A stretch of DNA of 39,118 nt, taken from assembly GCA_902763185.1 (NCBI GenBank), contig CACWQT010000018.1:1-39118 (forward strand), given 5' to 3'. Every line of letters starts with the position of its first letter. Positions within the stretch are counted from its first letter, which is position 1. A program made the position numbers and the translations under genes. The notes beneath the pieces are model-generated. The model was not told the origin of the DNA. It searched no databases and was given only the letters and a program-made list of their open reading frames with translations. Shown in pieces: positions 15,674-24,686 of the stretch. The DNA is from an uncultured Rhodospirillales bacterium (GTDB taxonomy: Bacteria; Pseudomonadota; Alphaproteobacteria; RF32; CAG-239).

Positions 15674-15702
15674 TTGATAAAGCATTTAAATTCTATTGTC
15701 AA
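15674..15702 (-). promoter_or_regulatory. Promoter of rplJ-rplL
   Basis: Minus-strand TTGACA, a 17-bp spacer and TATCAA. It lies back-to-back with the promoter of the plus-strand two-gene operon. Confidence 0.5.
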
Positions 15703-15734
15703 GCCCTTTTAAATCAGATTCATCATTTTTTAAC

Positions 15735-15763
15735 TTGCAGGCCGCTAAAAAATATGATAGAAT
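15735..15763 (+). promoter_or_regulatory. Promoter of the two-gene hypothetical operon
   Basis: TTGCAG, a 17-bp spacer and TAGAAT, 33 bases before the ATG. Confidence 0.65.
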
Positions 15764-15796
15764 GAGATAAATCTAAGGCTTTTAAGGAGAATTCCC

Positions 15797-16798
15797 ATGG
15801 CTGATGAGCAAGTAAAAGATAGCGGATACAGTCTCGAAAAATTTAATGAAATGAAAAAAAATATCAAGGATGAAAAATACGACACCGTCTCAGACGAAGA
15901 ACAAGCTTTGATGGACAAAACATTAAAAGAGATATATAAGAAACACTATCCGGAAATTGAAAAAGACGAATCTTTGTTTACCCAAATCAAAGTTGCCAAC
16001 GCCGAAGTATTTTTTCTCCGTCTCTGCGCCATGCAAGAGAAAATGAAAACCGAATTTTCATATGCCGTATCCCCAACCAATATGAACAAAAAACATAAAG
16101 AAGACTCAACCATACACAAAGACTCCCCCCTGAAATATCCTGATGTTTTAACCTCCGCTTCCGACATGTTGACCATTTACACTGACATCCTAGTCAAAAA
16201 AGATCAAGAATTTCAATCATTTATAATGAGCGAAGACGTAGAAAAAATCATGGCCGCTTACGAAAATCCTCTTTATCAAAATGTTAATGCTCTGGTCGGA
16301 AATGAAAAGCCTCTGGAATCAGTAAAAGATATTGAGGAAATTCAAAAAACAAATTCTTCCCGTATGGATACCTTAAACATCATCATGGATTTATCGCCTG
16401 AGATTCAGCAACTTCTGGGCGATATGCGTGCCGATGCCAATATCAAATACGCCGCCACCGGTTTAACATCGGGATATATTCATCCGAAAAGTAAAGGAGC
16501 CCCGTCCGTTCTCACAGAGCGTAATCGCGAAATTGCCGCAATTATAGACACCAAACCCAAAACCGTATTGGCTTTATCAATTTTAAGCGAACAACGCGCC
16601 GCTTTGAAATTACCGACAGAAAAATTCAGCACTGCCGAGGACCTTCAAAAACGTTTAGAAAAACCGGATGTCAAAGACATTGCCAAACGCATCAGTTATA
16701 TCAACAGAACCGACAGCTTAAAGACCGCCACCAAACTGGCTGAAAGCTACGCCATGGTTGAACGCACCTCTCGCGGCAAAGACGTGCATACGGCATAA
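15797..16798 (+). CDS. Hypothetical helical protein, 333 aa
   Basis: Not recognised. Soluble, charged and mostly alpha-helical, without signal peptide, membrane segment or visible catalytic motif. The N-terminal part is Lys/Glu rich (FNEMKKNIKDEKYDTVSDEE) and a middle block reads LSPEIQQLLGDMRADANIKY. AAGGAG lies 8 bases before the ATG. The second gene of the operon starts 12 bases after its stop. Both proteins share a helical, YxxP-poor style with the HExxH protein at 29376 and the 265-residue protein at 7575 and may belong to the same lineage-specific set. Confidence 0.8.
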   Translation: MADEQVKDSGYSLEKFNEMKKNIKDEKYDTVSDEEQALMDKTLKEIYKKHYPEIEKDESLFTQIKVANAEVFFLRLCAMQEKMKTEFSYAVSPTNMNKKHKEDSTIHKDSPLKYPDVLTSASDMLTIYTDILVKKDQEFQSFIMSEDVEKIMAAYENPLYQNVNALVGNEKPLESVKDIEEIQKTNSSRMDTLNIIMDLSPEIQQLLGDMRADANIKYAATGLTSGYIHPKSKGAPSVLTERNREIAAIIDTKPKTVLALSILSEQRAALKLPTEKFSTAEDLQKRLEKPDVKDIAKRISYINRTDSLKTATKLAESYAMVERTSRGKDVHTA

Positions 16799-16810
16799 AG
16801 GAGAACGATT

Positions 16811-17251
16811 ATGAGCTACCAACAATATAACGATCCGGCTAAATTACTGTTAGACATCTGCCAACCTAAATGGTCAGAGATGACGCCCGATGAGATTGAT
16901 GATTTATTGTCCGATATGTCACAATTAGGCCTTGAGATGAGCAAAGATAAAGCGTTCAAACACGATTACACCATCGCCACCAAAGAAGTATATATGACAC
17001 ATCTTCGCCAACAAAAAGAAGGAACCCATATTCCGCCACTGTTTCGTGATTTAGATAAAGAGATTCGCGCCCGCGTTGAAGAACATCATCAATCTGCCGC
17101 TCAAACCGAAGCTCTTATTCCTGAATATAACACTTATACTTCAGATAGCTTAGCAATCGTCCATGAAAAGAGAGCCAAGCTGGCAAAACTTCGCGCTAAT
17201 ATTACACAAAAAAATATGAATAAAATCATTACCCCCAACCAACGCAAATAA
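16811..17251 (+). CDS. Hypothetical helical protein, 146 aa
   Basis: Second gene of the operon. Helical, acidic first half (EMTPDEIDDLLSDMSQLGLE), basic C terminus (KRAKLAKLRANITQ). No signal peptide or known motif. AAAGGAG lies about 8 bases before the ATG and the gap to the upstream stop is 12 bases, so the two products are probably made together and may interact. Confidence 0.8.
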   Translation: MSYQQYNDPAKLLLDICQPKWSEMTPDEIDDLLSDMSQLGLEMSKDKAFKHDYTIATKEVYMTHLRQQKEGTHIPPLFRDLDKEIRARVEEHHQSAAQTEALIPEYNTYTSDSLAIVHEKRAKLAKLRANITQKNMNKIITPNQRK

Positions 17252-17254
17252 GCA

Positions 17255-17294
17255 TAAAAAATCCCCTTTCTGCTCTCACGAGTAAAAAGGGGGA
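17255..17294 (-). terminator. Terminator hairpin, best read on the minus strand
   Basis: TCCCCTTT and AAAGGGGGA pair around CTGCTCTCACGAGTAA. The T run is on the minus strand (ATTTTTTATGC), so it most likely ends the transcript of the 48-residue gene; it can also slow plus-strand transcription. Confidence 0.6.
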
Positions 17295-17415
17295 AAATAC
17301 TAACTCTTTGACTCTTTCCTTACGAAAAAAAACTTTCATCGTAACACCCTCACGGGCTTCCAATAAAAATAGTTATTTTCAACAACCGAATTGGTGAAGA
17401 AATTGATTGCCATGT

Positions 17416-17562
17416 CTAATCAAATATTGCCAAACCGCGTTTCTGTTTGCGAGCCTTAGCGGCATCACGCGTTTTCTGATACTCGGTTTTGGTTTTCATC
17501 TTAGAAATTGCCCCCTTAGGCTTCTTAGCCTCACGAGAGCGATGCATTTTCGTCTGTGCCAT
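17416..17562 (-). CDS. Small very basic protein, 48 aa
   Basis: Frame starting MAQTKMHRSREAKKPKG and ending KARKQKRGLAIFD; about one third of residues are Lys or Arg, suggesting nucleic-acid or ribosome binding. A strong promoter (17612-17639) points straight at it and a terminator lies downstream, which supports a real gene. There is no Shine-Dalgarno site; the leader is A/T-rich and ends in TAATTATG, as in the other members of this class. Function unknown. Confidence 0.65.
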   Translation of the reverse strand: MAQTKMHRSREAKKPKGAISKMKTKTEYQKTRDAAKARKQKRGLAIFD

Positions 17563-17611
17563 AATTATAAACTTTAGTTAATAATGGATGTAATTGTAAT
17601 TTGTTAGCTGC

Positions 17612-17639
17612 GTTATACCACCCCAAAATTTTTTGTCAA
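17612..17639 (-). promoter_or_regulatory. Promoter of the 48-residue basic protein
   Basis: Minus-strand TTGACA, a 16-bp spacer ending in GTGG and TATAAC, about 45 bases before the ATG. Confidence 0.7.
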
Positions 17640-18395
17640 CAAAAATTTATCATGACACTTCAGTGCTTTTTTCCTTTGACGTCGCTGCAAACTGTTAAAA
17701 AAAGCGTAGCACTTTTTTAGGCTCATCTCCCTCACAAACCACACATCGGTGCGGTGAGTAACTTTGAAGGGGACGTTTTACATATCATCTCTCAAGTCTC
17801 CTCCCCCTTGACAGAGCTTGCTGGATAAAAGCTATATTTGTTTCTCCCCCTTGACGGGGGCTCGCAGATAAAAAACATTTGAGAAATGTTTTTTACGAGA
17901 GCTATAGGTGCTGTTAATAAGCGACTTTGCGGTAACGCAAACCAAGCGAATTTACAGCTAACCTTGCCCGAAGCGTAGTTGGCAAGCGTGAAACGCGAGC
18001 CTTACGGAGCAAGAATGTCAGCAGAGCTGACAGAGAGGGTGAAAACTACTCATCATTTCAACTCCTATCCCCCCCCTTAACGGAGACTCGAAAACCGCCA
18101 CTTTTTCCTACCTCCCCCTTAAGAGGTTATATCCTTAAAAATCTCCTCCCCCTTGAGGGGGGAGGATTAAGGTGGGGGTGACAAATCCCCGTCATCCCAA
18201 AAGCTAAGAACGAACGAAACCCCTAACCGTCACCCCTTGTGCGAGGAAAAACTACACAAAATCACAATAAACCGTCATCCCTTGAGCGAGGAACGAGCGA
18301 AATCAGGGATCTTCAAATTAATTATCCGTCATCCTGAACACCCCCCTGCGTCATCATGAACTTGTTTCAGGATCCCATGCCCCCTATAAACCCTA
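17640..18395. repeat. Repeat mosaic
   Basis: No gene is seen in about 750 bases. It holds a full R3 copy at about 17855-18012 (stems AAAAAACATTT/AAATGTTTTTT, TTTGCG/CGCAAA and GGCAAGCGTGAAACGC), a GTCAGCAGAGCTGAC stem near 18015, CTCCCCCTT blocks and an R5 copy at about 18270-18320. A GTTTCAGGATCCC piece follows near 18365. Confidence 0.7.
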
Positions 18396-18423
18396 TTGAC
18401 ACATCGGATTTCTATGCTAATTT
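18396..18423 (+). promoter_or_regulatory. Promoter of the AT-hook-like gene
   Basis: TTGACA, a 16-bp spacer and TAATTT, about 45 bases before the ATG. Confidence 0.55.
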
Positions 18424-18467
18424 ATGACGCAAATCAAATCATTATGGACATTTTTATGAAATAGCTT

Positions 18468-19511
18468 ATGAAATCTAAAACGGAAATTGCTTTAGAATTG
18501 CTCAAAGTGATTCAAAGCCTCGGACTATCACCTGCTGAGGTGAAAATCCTGACCTTAGAGTGGATAAAGACTTATCCGTTTGTGCTGGAAGATTTCGGAT
18601 GGGATGTGCAAATTCATGTGCGCGTTCACAACATCTCGGCAGAAGTGCAAAAACTACAAGCCTTGCTCTCGGATGCCGAGCAACTTGAGGCTGCATTTAC
18701 GCCACCTGAGCCGGATGAAGAACCGCAAATCCATGAGCCTGTTACTCCAATCTCGGAAACTGAGGTTGTGCCCAAAATTGAGGCACCGCCTGTTGATCCC
18801 CCGACACCGCAGGTTGAATTGCCTGCCGAGCCGGTCTCTCTTACCCCAAAAGGGTATAGCAAATACGGTAAGAAACTTGGTCGCCCGAAGAAACAGCGTT
18901 CGGAAACGGCAGAAAAACCGACTTCCAAATCTCAAGCGGACAAAAAAGCCAAGCCGGCAGCAAAGCCTAAGCCAAAACCTGCCGCACCGATTGCAGAATC
19001 ATCTGTTGCCCTAAAGCCGGTTGATGAAGCACCACCTACTGAGGAAGAACTGATTGAGCGTCTCAAATTCGGCAAACCCTACACCTATGATTTGCTTTAT
19101 TTGGTTAAAAGCGCTTACGTTCGTTCGCCTTTTAAGTTGCGCAATGAGGCCGGTGTCAGTCCGGTGGGTGTGGTTATTCCATACACGCACCAAAACGAGC
19201 CGTATGAGATTGTCGTGTATTACACCGATGAAACAGCCGCCATACCGCTCAACACGGCCCAAAAGTATGCCAAAAACAAACTTTTGCCATATAAAGAGGT
19301 ATCATGGCGCGTCAAAGAGGCTGGAGATGACGCACATATCCGTCCGGTATTGTCGGAAATCAACGAGATTTTCAAAAAAATGGGCGGAGACGCCTTTAAG
19401 GGAAATTACATTGACGGCAGAGGCGGTTACTATGGGCAAAAGGTGGATTTGCAACACAAAATCCGCTATGTATGCGACATTCCGTTATCAAAAAAAGAGC
19501 AGTCAGATTGA
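18468..19511 (+). CDS. Hypothetical protein with AT-hook-like linker, 347 aa
   Basis: Three parts: an N-terminal helical domain (residues 1-75), a long Pro/Glu/Lys-rich linker (about 75-190) and a folded C-terminal domain (about 195-347, starting EEELIERLKFGKPYTYDLLY). The linker contains LGRPKKQR, an AT-hook-like GRP core flanked by Lys/Arg, and a PAAKPKPKPAAP stretch like those in bacterial histone-H1-like proteins. Minor-groove DNA binding is therefore possible, but this is inference from one motif. Codons are GC-richer than in dxs. No clear Shine-Dalgarno site. The stop codon is inside the terminator hairpin. Confidence 0.75.
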   Translation: MKSKTEIALELLKVIQSLGLSPAEVKILTLEWIKTYPFVLEDFGWDVQIHVRVHNISAEVQKLQALLSDAEQLEAAFTPPEPDEEPQIHEPVTPISETEVVPKIEAPPVDPPTPQVELPAEPVSLTPKGYSKYGKKLGRPKKQRSETAEKPTSKSQADKKAKPAAKPKPKPAAPIAESSVALKPVDEAPPTEEELIERLKFGKPYTYDLLYLVKSAYVRSPFKLRNEAGVSPVGVVIPYTHQNEPYEIVVYYTDETAAIPLNTAQKYAKNKLLPYKEVSWRVKEAGDDAHIRPVLSEINEIFKKMGGDAFKGNYIDGRGGYYGQKVDLQHKIRYVCDIPLSKKEQSD

Positions 19512-19523
19512 CTGCTTTTTTTA
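19489..19523 (+). terminator. Terminator containing the stop codon
   Basis: GCAGTCA, GAT loop, TGACTGC, then seven T. The TGA stop at 19509-19511 is the first three bases of the right arm, so a terminating ribosome would cover the hairpin. Confidence 0.85.
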
Positions 19524-19530
19524 TACCCCG

Positions 19531-19652
19531 TACGGGCAGTACCGCCCCCACGGCGCAAGTGGCACCGTGCGTGTAGCACACTGCCGACAGGCAGTTTGGC
19601 GCGCCATAAACACTAAAAAATTTTTTGAGTAACAAAAAAATTTTTGCGCGCT
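19531..19652. repeat. R2 repeat with AT-rich hairpin
   Basis: TACGGGCAGTACCGCCCCC opening, GGCACCGTGCGTGTAGCAC block, then GGCGCGC, inner hairpin AAAAAATTTTTTG, AGTAA, CAAAAAAATTTTT, and GCGCGC. Confidence 0.65.
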
Positions 19653-19660
19653 GCTTTTTT

Positions 19661-21439
19661 TCAAGCCCCCAAAGCCACTCCTAATTCATTTTTCAAACCT
19701 TGCACCACTCTTTGAACAATCATCTCAGGTGTGAGACTATAACGCACCTTAAGCAATTCTAACGGCACCCGATTGGTAAACACTTTATCCGCACCGAAAC
19801 ACATCACCTTCATCTCGGTTGCACCCAAAAACTGCGCCACTTTTTCGCCATATCCGCCGTCTAATACGCCGTCCTCAATCGTTACCGCAAGCTCATGCGT
19901 TTGCGCCAAAGTATTCAATAATGACTCATCAACCTTGCTCATATAATGTGCGTTGATATGTGTCGGGGTTATACCGCGCGATTTCAATTCTTCGCAAACA
20001 TTCTTCCCTAACCGATAGCTGTTGCCGTCAGTCATAATCGCCACCTTAAACCCTTTGCTAATGATGTCGCTTTTGCCCAATTTCGGCAACTGATAAATTC
20101 CTTGATAATGCAAAGGTTCGCCCTTCGGCACACGAATAACGACCGGCTGTTCATTTTGGCTCAATGCCCAATCAAGAAGGGCCGTATATTCCTCATAAAA
20201 TGCCGGCGAAAAATAACAAAGATTCGGAATATTTCCCATCATTGCCATATCAAATATGCCCGAATGAGTCACATCAATATCCGCAATGCCGCCGCCATAC
20301 ACCAAAATCACCGCCGGACTTTTGTTTAATGCCAAATCTTCAAGCAACTGGTCATAGGTGCGCTGAATAAAAGTGCTTCCCACACAAAAAACCGCACGAC
20401 TGCCGCTCTTTGCCATGGCCGAGGCAAGTGAGACAGCATGTTCTTCGGCAATTCCCACATCAATATAGCGATTTCCCCAAGTCTGCCGCATTTCCGGCTT
20501 AAACCCGAAAGAGTGTGGCATCCCCGCCGTAATCACCGCAACATTATCGCCCTGTTTTATCCGTTTATCAAGATAGTCAAAAGTTATCGTGTTGTAATAA
20601 TTTCTCTGATCTGCCGCGATTGTTTCACCGCTTTCAAGGTCAAACGGCAAGTGCTTATGCCATGCTTCTTTATTTTCTTCAGCGAGCCGATAGCCTTTCC
20701 CTTTTTGAGTGCGAACATGTAGAACAATCGGCGCAGGATAATTTTTTACTTCATTAAACGCCTTTATGAGTGCTTTAATATCATGTCCGCCAGACACATA
20801 GCGATAAGAAAAACCGAGCGTCTTAAAAAAGTTATTTAACGCGGTTCCGTTTGTCTCTCGCAACAGTTTTAAGTTTTGATACAAACCACCGTGATTTTCG
20901 GCAATCGACATGCCGTTATCATTGACAACAATGATAAGATTGCTCTTAAGCTCGGAAGCGGCAAAATTAAGCCCTTCAAACGCTTCACCGCCCGAGAGCG
21001 CCCCATCACCGATAACCGCAATCACATTATGCATTTCTTTATTCAAATCACGCGCTTTGGCAAGTCCCGCGGCAAGGCTTACGGAAGTGGAGGTATGCCC
21101 CAGATAAAATGTATCATAAGGACTTTCTGAAGGATTATAAAATCCGGTAATTTTTTGATAATTTTCTTCTTCTAAAAAGCCGTTTTTTCGTCCGGTTAAA
21201 ATTTTATGTGCATAGGATTGATGTGACACATCAAAAATAATTTTATCATTTGGTGCATCAAAGACATAATGAAGTGCCAGAGTAAGTTCCACTGCCCCCA
21301 AATTAGAGCCGAGATGACCGCCGATACGAGAGACACGGTTCAAGATTGCCGCGCGAATTTCATCTGCAACGGTTTCAAGCTCATTAAGGTTTAACTTTTT
21401 AATATCTTCGGGCGAATTGATATTATCAAGATAAGACAT
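19661..21439 (-). CDS. dxs: 1-deoxy-D-xylulose-5-phosphate synthase-type enzyme (short Dxs subtype)
   Basis: Thiamine-diphosphate enzyme joining pyruvate and glyceraldehyde 3-phosphate, feeding isoprenoid, thiamine and pyridoxal synthesis. Visible are GGHLGSNLGAVELTLALHYV, the TPP motif GDGALSGGEAFEGLNFAASE ending in NDNGMS, and the transketolase-like middle domain with DVGIAEEHAVSLASAMA. At 592 residues it is shorter than the usual 620-640. Blocks such as SPYDTFYLGHTSTSVSLA and FDVSHQSYAHKILTGR resemble, from memory, a short subtype common in Lactobacillales and other Firmicutes, so it may be a paralogue or transferred gene. AGGAG lies 8 bases before the ATG. Confidence 0.9.
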   Translation of the reverse strand: MSYLDNINSPEDIKKLNLNELETVADEIRAAILNRVSRIGGHLGSNLGAVELTLALHYVFDAPNDKIIFDVSHQSYAHKILTGRKNGFLEEENYQKITGFYNPSESPYDTFYLGHTSTSVSLAAGLAKARDLNKEMHNVIAVIGDGALSGGEAFEGLNFAASELKSNLIIVVNDNGMSIAENHGGLYQNLKLLRETNGTALNNFFKTLGFSYRYVSGGHDIKALIKAFNEVKNYPAPIVLHVRTQKGKGYRLAEENKEAWHKHLPFDLESGETIAADQRNYYNTITFDYLDKRIKQGDNVAVITAGMPHSFGFKPEMRQTWGNRYIDVGIAEEHAVSLASAMAKSGSRAVFCVGSTFIQRTYDQLLEDLALNKSPAVILVYGGGIADIDVTHSGIFDMAMMGNIPNLCYFSPAFYEEYTALLDWALSQNEQPVVIRVPKGEPLHYQGIYQLPKLGKSDIISKGFKVAIMTDGNSYRLGKNVCEELKSRGITPTHINAHYMSKVDESLLNTLAQTHELAVTIEDGVLDGGYGEKVAQFLGATEMKVMCFGADKVFTNRVPLELLKVRYSLTPEMIVQRVVQGLKNELGVALGA

Positions 21440-21508
21440 TAGGCACTCCTATATTCAAAGCAGAGCTACGCTAGCACGAAAGAAATAAAAAATCCACTAC
21501 TTTTTTAA

Positions 21509-21632
21509 CGGGTGCTTAGCACCCCGCCCCCACGGCGTGAGTGGCGCTCGACGCGCAGTCGGCGACAAAGTCGCTCCGGCGCGCATTAATCTATAAAAAA
21601 TTTTTGAGTAACAAAAATTTTTTTGCGCGCCC
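21509..21632. repeat. R2 repeat with AT-rich hairpin
   Basis: GGGTGCTTAGCACCCCGCCC, GGCGTGAGTGGCGC, CAGTCGGCGACAAAGTCGC, GGCGCGC, inner hairpin AAAAAATTTTTG, AGTAA, CAAAAATTTTTTT, and GCGCGC. Placed between dxs and valS, transcribed apart from each other. Confidence 0.65.
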
Positions 21633-21665
21633 AATTCTCTCACCCTTTTTTCTCATAAAAACCGT

Positions 21666-21695
21666 TTGACTTTAAATATAGAAATTTGCTAGACT
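21666..21695 (+). promoter_or_regulatory. Promoter of valS
   Basis: TTGACT, an 18-bp spacer and TAGACT, about 35 bases before the ATG. Confidence 0.5.
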
Positions 21696-21730
21696 ATCCC
21701 TCGTTGTAATTTAATACTTGAGGCAAAATA

Positions 21731-24379
21731 ATGAACACGACAGAATTAGATAAATATTTTAACCCTGAAGAGGCAGAAAAGAAGTGGTATCAAATATGGA
21801 ATGACGGCGGTTACTTCACGCCTCACGTCAACACCGGCAAAGACCCGTATACCATTATGATTCCGCCACCAAACATCACCGGTAAACTCCACTTAGGACA
21901 CGCCCTTGTCAATACGCTTCAGGATGTCGTGATAAGAATGAAAAGAATGCAAGGCTATGAAACGCTTTGGCTCCCCGGCACCGATCACGCCAGTATCGCC
22001 ACCGAAGCCAAAGTTGTTGACATGATAAAAAAGGAAGGCTTAAGCAAAGATATCTTAGGCCGCGAAGGATTTTTAAAACGCGCATGGGAGTGGAAAGAGG
22101 AATACGGCGGGACAATTATCCGCCAGTTAAAGAAACTCGGTTGCTCCTGCGACTGGACGAGAGAACGCTTCACCCTTGATGAGGGCTTGAGCAAAGTCGT
22201 GCAAAAAGTATTTATTGATTTATACAACGAAGGCTTAATTTATAAAGGCGAAAGATTGGTTAACTGGTGTCCGTTCTGCCACTCCACCTTGTCTGATATT
22301 GAGGTAGAATATGAGGAAGAGCCGTCATCATTGTGGTATATCCGCTATTGGGCACCTGATAAATCGTTTTATTTAGATGTTGCCACCACCCGTCCGGAAA
22401 CCATGCTGGGCGATACCGGTGTTGCGGTTAACCCGTCAGATGAACGCTTTGCCAAATACATCGGCAAAAAAGTTGTGGTGCCGATTGTTAATCGTGAAAT
22501 AGAAGTTATTGCCGACCCGTTTGTGGAAACAGAGTTTGGAACCGGTTGCGTGAAGATAACACCGGCACACGACTTCAATGACTTCAACGCCGGTAAAAAG
22601 CACGGGCTTGAAATCTTAAAAGTGATTGATGAAGACGGCTTAATGACCGACTTGGTTGAAAAATACAAAGGTATGGATATTTTAACCGCCCGAAAGCTCA
22701 TTGTTGACGAGTTGCAGGAATTAGGCGTTTTGGTTAAGATTGAACCTTATACCCACAACGTCGGCAAGTGCTATCGTTGCCACCACACGGTTGAACCGAT
22801 GGTATCAAAGCAATGGTTTGTTAAAATGGAACCTTTGGCAAAACCGGCCATAGAGGCAGTAAAAAACAAAGACATTACCCTTTATCCGGAACGCTATGAA
22901 AAGACCTATTTCCACTGGATGGAGAACATTCAAGATTGGTGTATTTCGCGCCAGTTATGGTGGGGACACCGGATTCCGGCATATTACTGCGAAAAGTGCG
23001 GCAAGATAGAAGTTGCCGCAGAAAAGCCGACACACGCTTGCAGCTGCGGTTGCACCAACTGGATTCAAGACGAAGATACGTTGGATACTTGGTTTTCTTC
23101 TGCCTTGTGGCCATTCTCAACCTTAGGCTGGCCTGAAGAGACAGAGGACTACAAATTCTTTTATCCGACATCAACATTGATTACCGGTAACGATATTTTG
23201 TTCTTCTGGGTAGCAAGGATGATTTTCTCAGCCCTGCACCAAACCGGCAAAATACCGTTTAGTAAAGTTGTTCTTCACGGACTTATCCGTGACGCTCAAG
23301 GTCGCAAGATGTCAAAGAGCTTAAATAACGGTATTGACCCGTTAGATGTCATCCGCGATTATGGTGCCGACGCATTAAGGTTCTCGCTTGTTCAAGGCTT
23401 GTCTTTGGAAACAGATATCCGTTATTCCATGGAGCGCTTAGACATCGCCAAAGCCTTTATCAACAAACTGTGGAACTCCGCCAAGTTTGTGTTAAACGGC
23501 ATTGAGGGGATAGACCGGAGTGCTTATAACAAAGCCAACTTACAACCGGAAGATAAGTGGTTATTGACCAAATTAAACCAAACCATCAAAGATGTCACCG
23601 CAGAGCTTGAAACATTTGAGTTCGGTGATGCCCTGCAAAAGTTATATGATTTCTTCTGGAATGACTATTGCAGTTGGTATATTGAAATGGTTAAACCGAG
23701 GTTATATGACGAAAATTGCAAGACAAGAGCCGAAGCCGCTTATGTATTGCATTACGGTTTAAGCGTAATTTTGAAGTTAATGCACCCGTTCTTGCCGTTT
23801 GTCACCGAAGAATTATACGAGCGTTTAGAGCCGAACAGCAAACCGTTAATCGTTGCCGAATGGCCGAAAGCAGAATATTTGGACTACAAAGCGGATTATG
23901 AGAATATTGAGTTAATGCAATACTTCATCACCAGTATCCGGAATGTCCGTGCCAATATGAATATCCAACCGTCAAGAAAGACCAATTTGATATTTGTAAC
24001 CAAAGACAAAGGCGAATTTTTGAAAGCCGCCGAGCCGATTTTCATGAAGTTAGGCTTTGCCAAATCGGTTGAGGTCAGGGATAGCAAGGCCGGTATTCCG
24101 TTAAATGCGATAAACATTGAGAACATGGATGCCGCGGTGTATATTCCGTTTGAAGATTTGGTTGATATCAAAGCTGAGATTGAGCGATTGAGTGCCGAGA
24201 AAGAAAAGTATGAGGGCTTGATTGCAAGAACCAAAGCGCAACTGGCAAACGAGCAGTTTGTGGCAAAGGCACCGGCGGATAAGGTGGCCGAGGTTAAGGA
24301 AAAGCAAAAGAGTTACGAGACCATGCTTACCTCAATTAACGAACGCTTGAACGCATTAAGAGGCTCTGCCGCCGCCTAA
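21731..24379 (+). CDS. valS: Valine--tRNA ligase
   Basis: Class-I aminoacyl-tRNA synthetase charging tRNA-Val. The HIGH-type motif is PPPNITGKLHLGHAL (residues 46-60), the editing domain lies at about 190-350, WCISRQLWWGHRIPAYYC precedes the catalytic half, and GRKMSKSLNNGIDP carries KMSKS near residue 530. The anticodon-binding domain follows and the chain ends in the coiled coil typical of ValRS (residues about 810-880). Its 882 residues are the usual length. TTGAGG lies 7 bases before the ATG. The stop is followed at once by an R2 repeat whose inner hairpin can serve as terminator. Confidence 0.97.
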   Translation: MNTTELDKYFNPEEAEKKWYQIWNDGGYFTPHVNTGKDPYTIMIPPPNITGKLHLGHALVNTLQDVVIRMKRMQGYETLWLPGTDHASIATEAKVVDMIKKEGLSKDILGREGFLKRAWEWKEEYGGTIIRQLKKLGCSCDWTRERFTLDEGLSKVVQKVFIDLYNEGLIYKGERLVNWCPFCHSTLSDIEVEYEEEPSSLWYIRYWAPDKSFYLDVATTRPETMLGDTGVAVNPSDERFAKYIGKKVVVPIVNREIEVIADPFVETEFGTGCVKITPAHDFNDFNAGKKHGLEILKVIDEDGLMTDLVEKYKGMDILTARKLIVDELQELGVLVKIEPYTHNVGKCYRCHHTVEPMVSKQWFVKMEPLAKPAIEAVKNKDITLYPERYEKTYFHWMENIQDWCISRQLWWGHRIPAYYCEKCGKIEVAAEKPTHACSCGCTNWIQDEDTLDTWFSSALWPFSTLGWPEETEDYKFFYPTSTLITGNDILFFWVARMIFSALHQTGKIPFSKVVLHGLIRDAQGRKMSKSLNNGIDPLDVIRDYGADALRFSLVQGLSLETDIRYSMERLDIAKAFINKLWNSAKFVLNGIEGIDRSAYNKANLQPEDKWLLTKLNQTIKDVTAELETFEFGDALQKLYDFFWNDYCSWYIEMVKPRLYDENCKTRAEAAYVLHYGLSVILKLMHPFLPFVTEELYERLEPNSKPLIVAEWPKAEYLDYKADYENIELMQYFITSIRNVRANMNIQPSRKTNLIFVTKDKGEFLKAAEPIFMKLGFAKSVEVRDSKAGIPLNAINIENMDAAVYIPFEDLVDIKAEIERLSAEKEKYEGLIARTKAQLANEQFVAKAPADKVAEVKEKQKSYETMLTSINERLNALRGSAAA

Positions 24380-24512
24380 CGGGTGCGTAGCACCCTGCCC
24401 CCGCGGCATAAGCGGCACCGTGCGTGTAGCACGCGACGAAGTCGCTCGGCGCGCACAGCACAAAATAAAATTAAGGACAGGATAAAACCTGTCCTTAATT
24501 TTATGCGCACCG
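24380..24512. repeat. R2 repeat with a 17-bp inner hairpin after valS
   Basis: GGGTGCGTAGCACCCTGCCC opening and GACGAAGTCGCTCGGCGCGC block as in the other copies, but the inner hairpin is ATAAAATTAAGGACAGG with CCTGTCCTTAATTTTAT around ATAAAA (24465-24504), a perfect 17-bp stem not seen in the other copies. The closing GCGCAC pairs with the preceding GCGCGC block. It probably terminates valS. Confidence 0.7.
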
Positions 24513-24555
24513 CTATTTTTATATATTCCTCTTCCTAATTTGTGCAGGTGTATCT

Positions 24556-24686
24556 CATTTTAAGGTGGAAAATTTTGTGAAATAACCGCGGAAGTCCACC
24601 AAGACACACGAGCGTAGTTAAACCTACGTGACGTGTCGCAGTGTGGCCTCCTTCTGCGGATTAGTTCGCAAAATTTTACCCTTAAA
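24556..24686. repeat. Full R1 palindrome at the 3' end of a lipoprotein gene
   Basis: Left arm CATTTTAAGGTGGAAAATTT, then AACCGCGGAAG, an inner stem CCAC..GACACACG / GTGTC..GTGTGG with CGTAG/CTACG at the tip, then CTTCTGCGGATTAG and the right arm TTCGCAAAATTTTACCCTTAA. The end touches the stop codon of the gene at 24687. Confidence 0.7.

Noticed and set aside
17640..18395. Insertion sequence
   Set aside because: No transposase frame, no target-site duplication and no consistent terminal inverted repeats; only short modular repeats.
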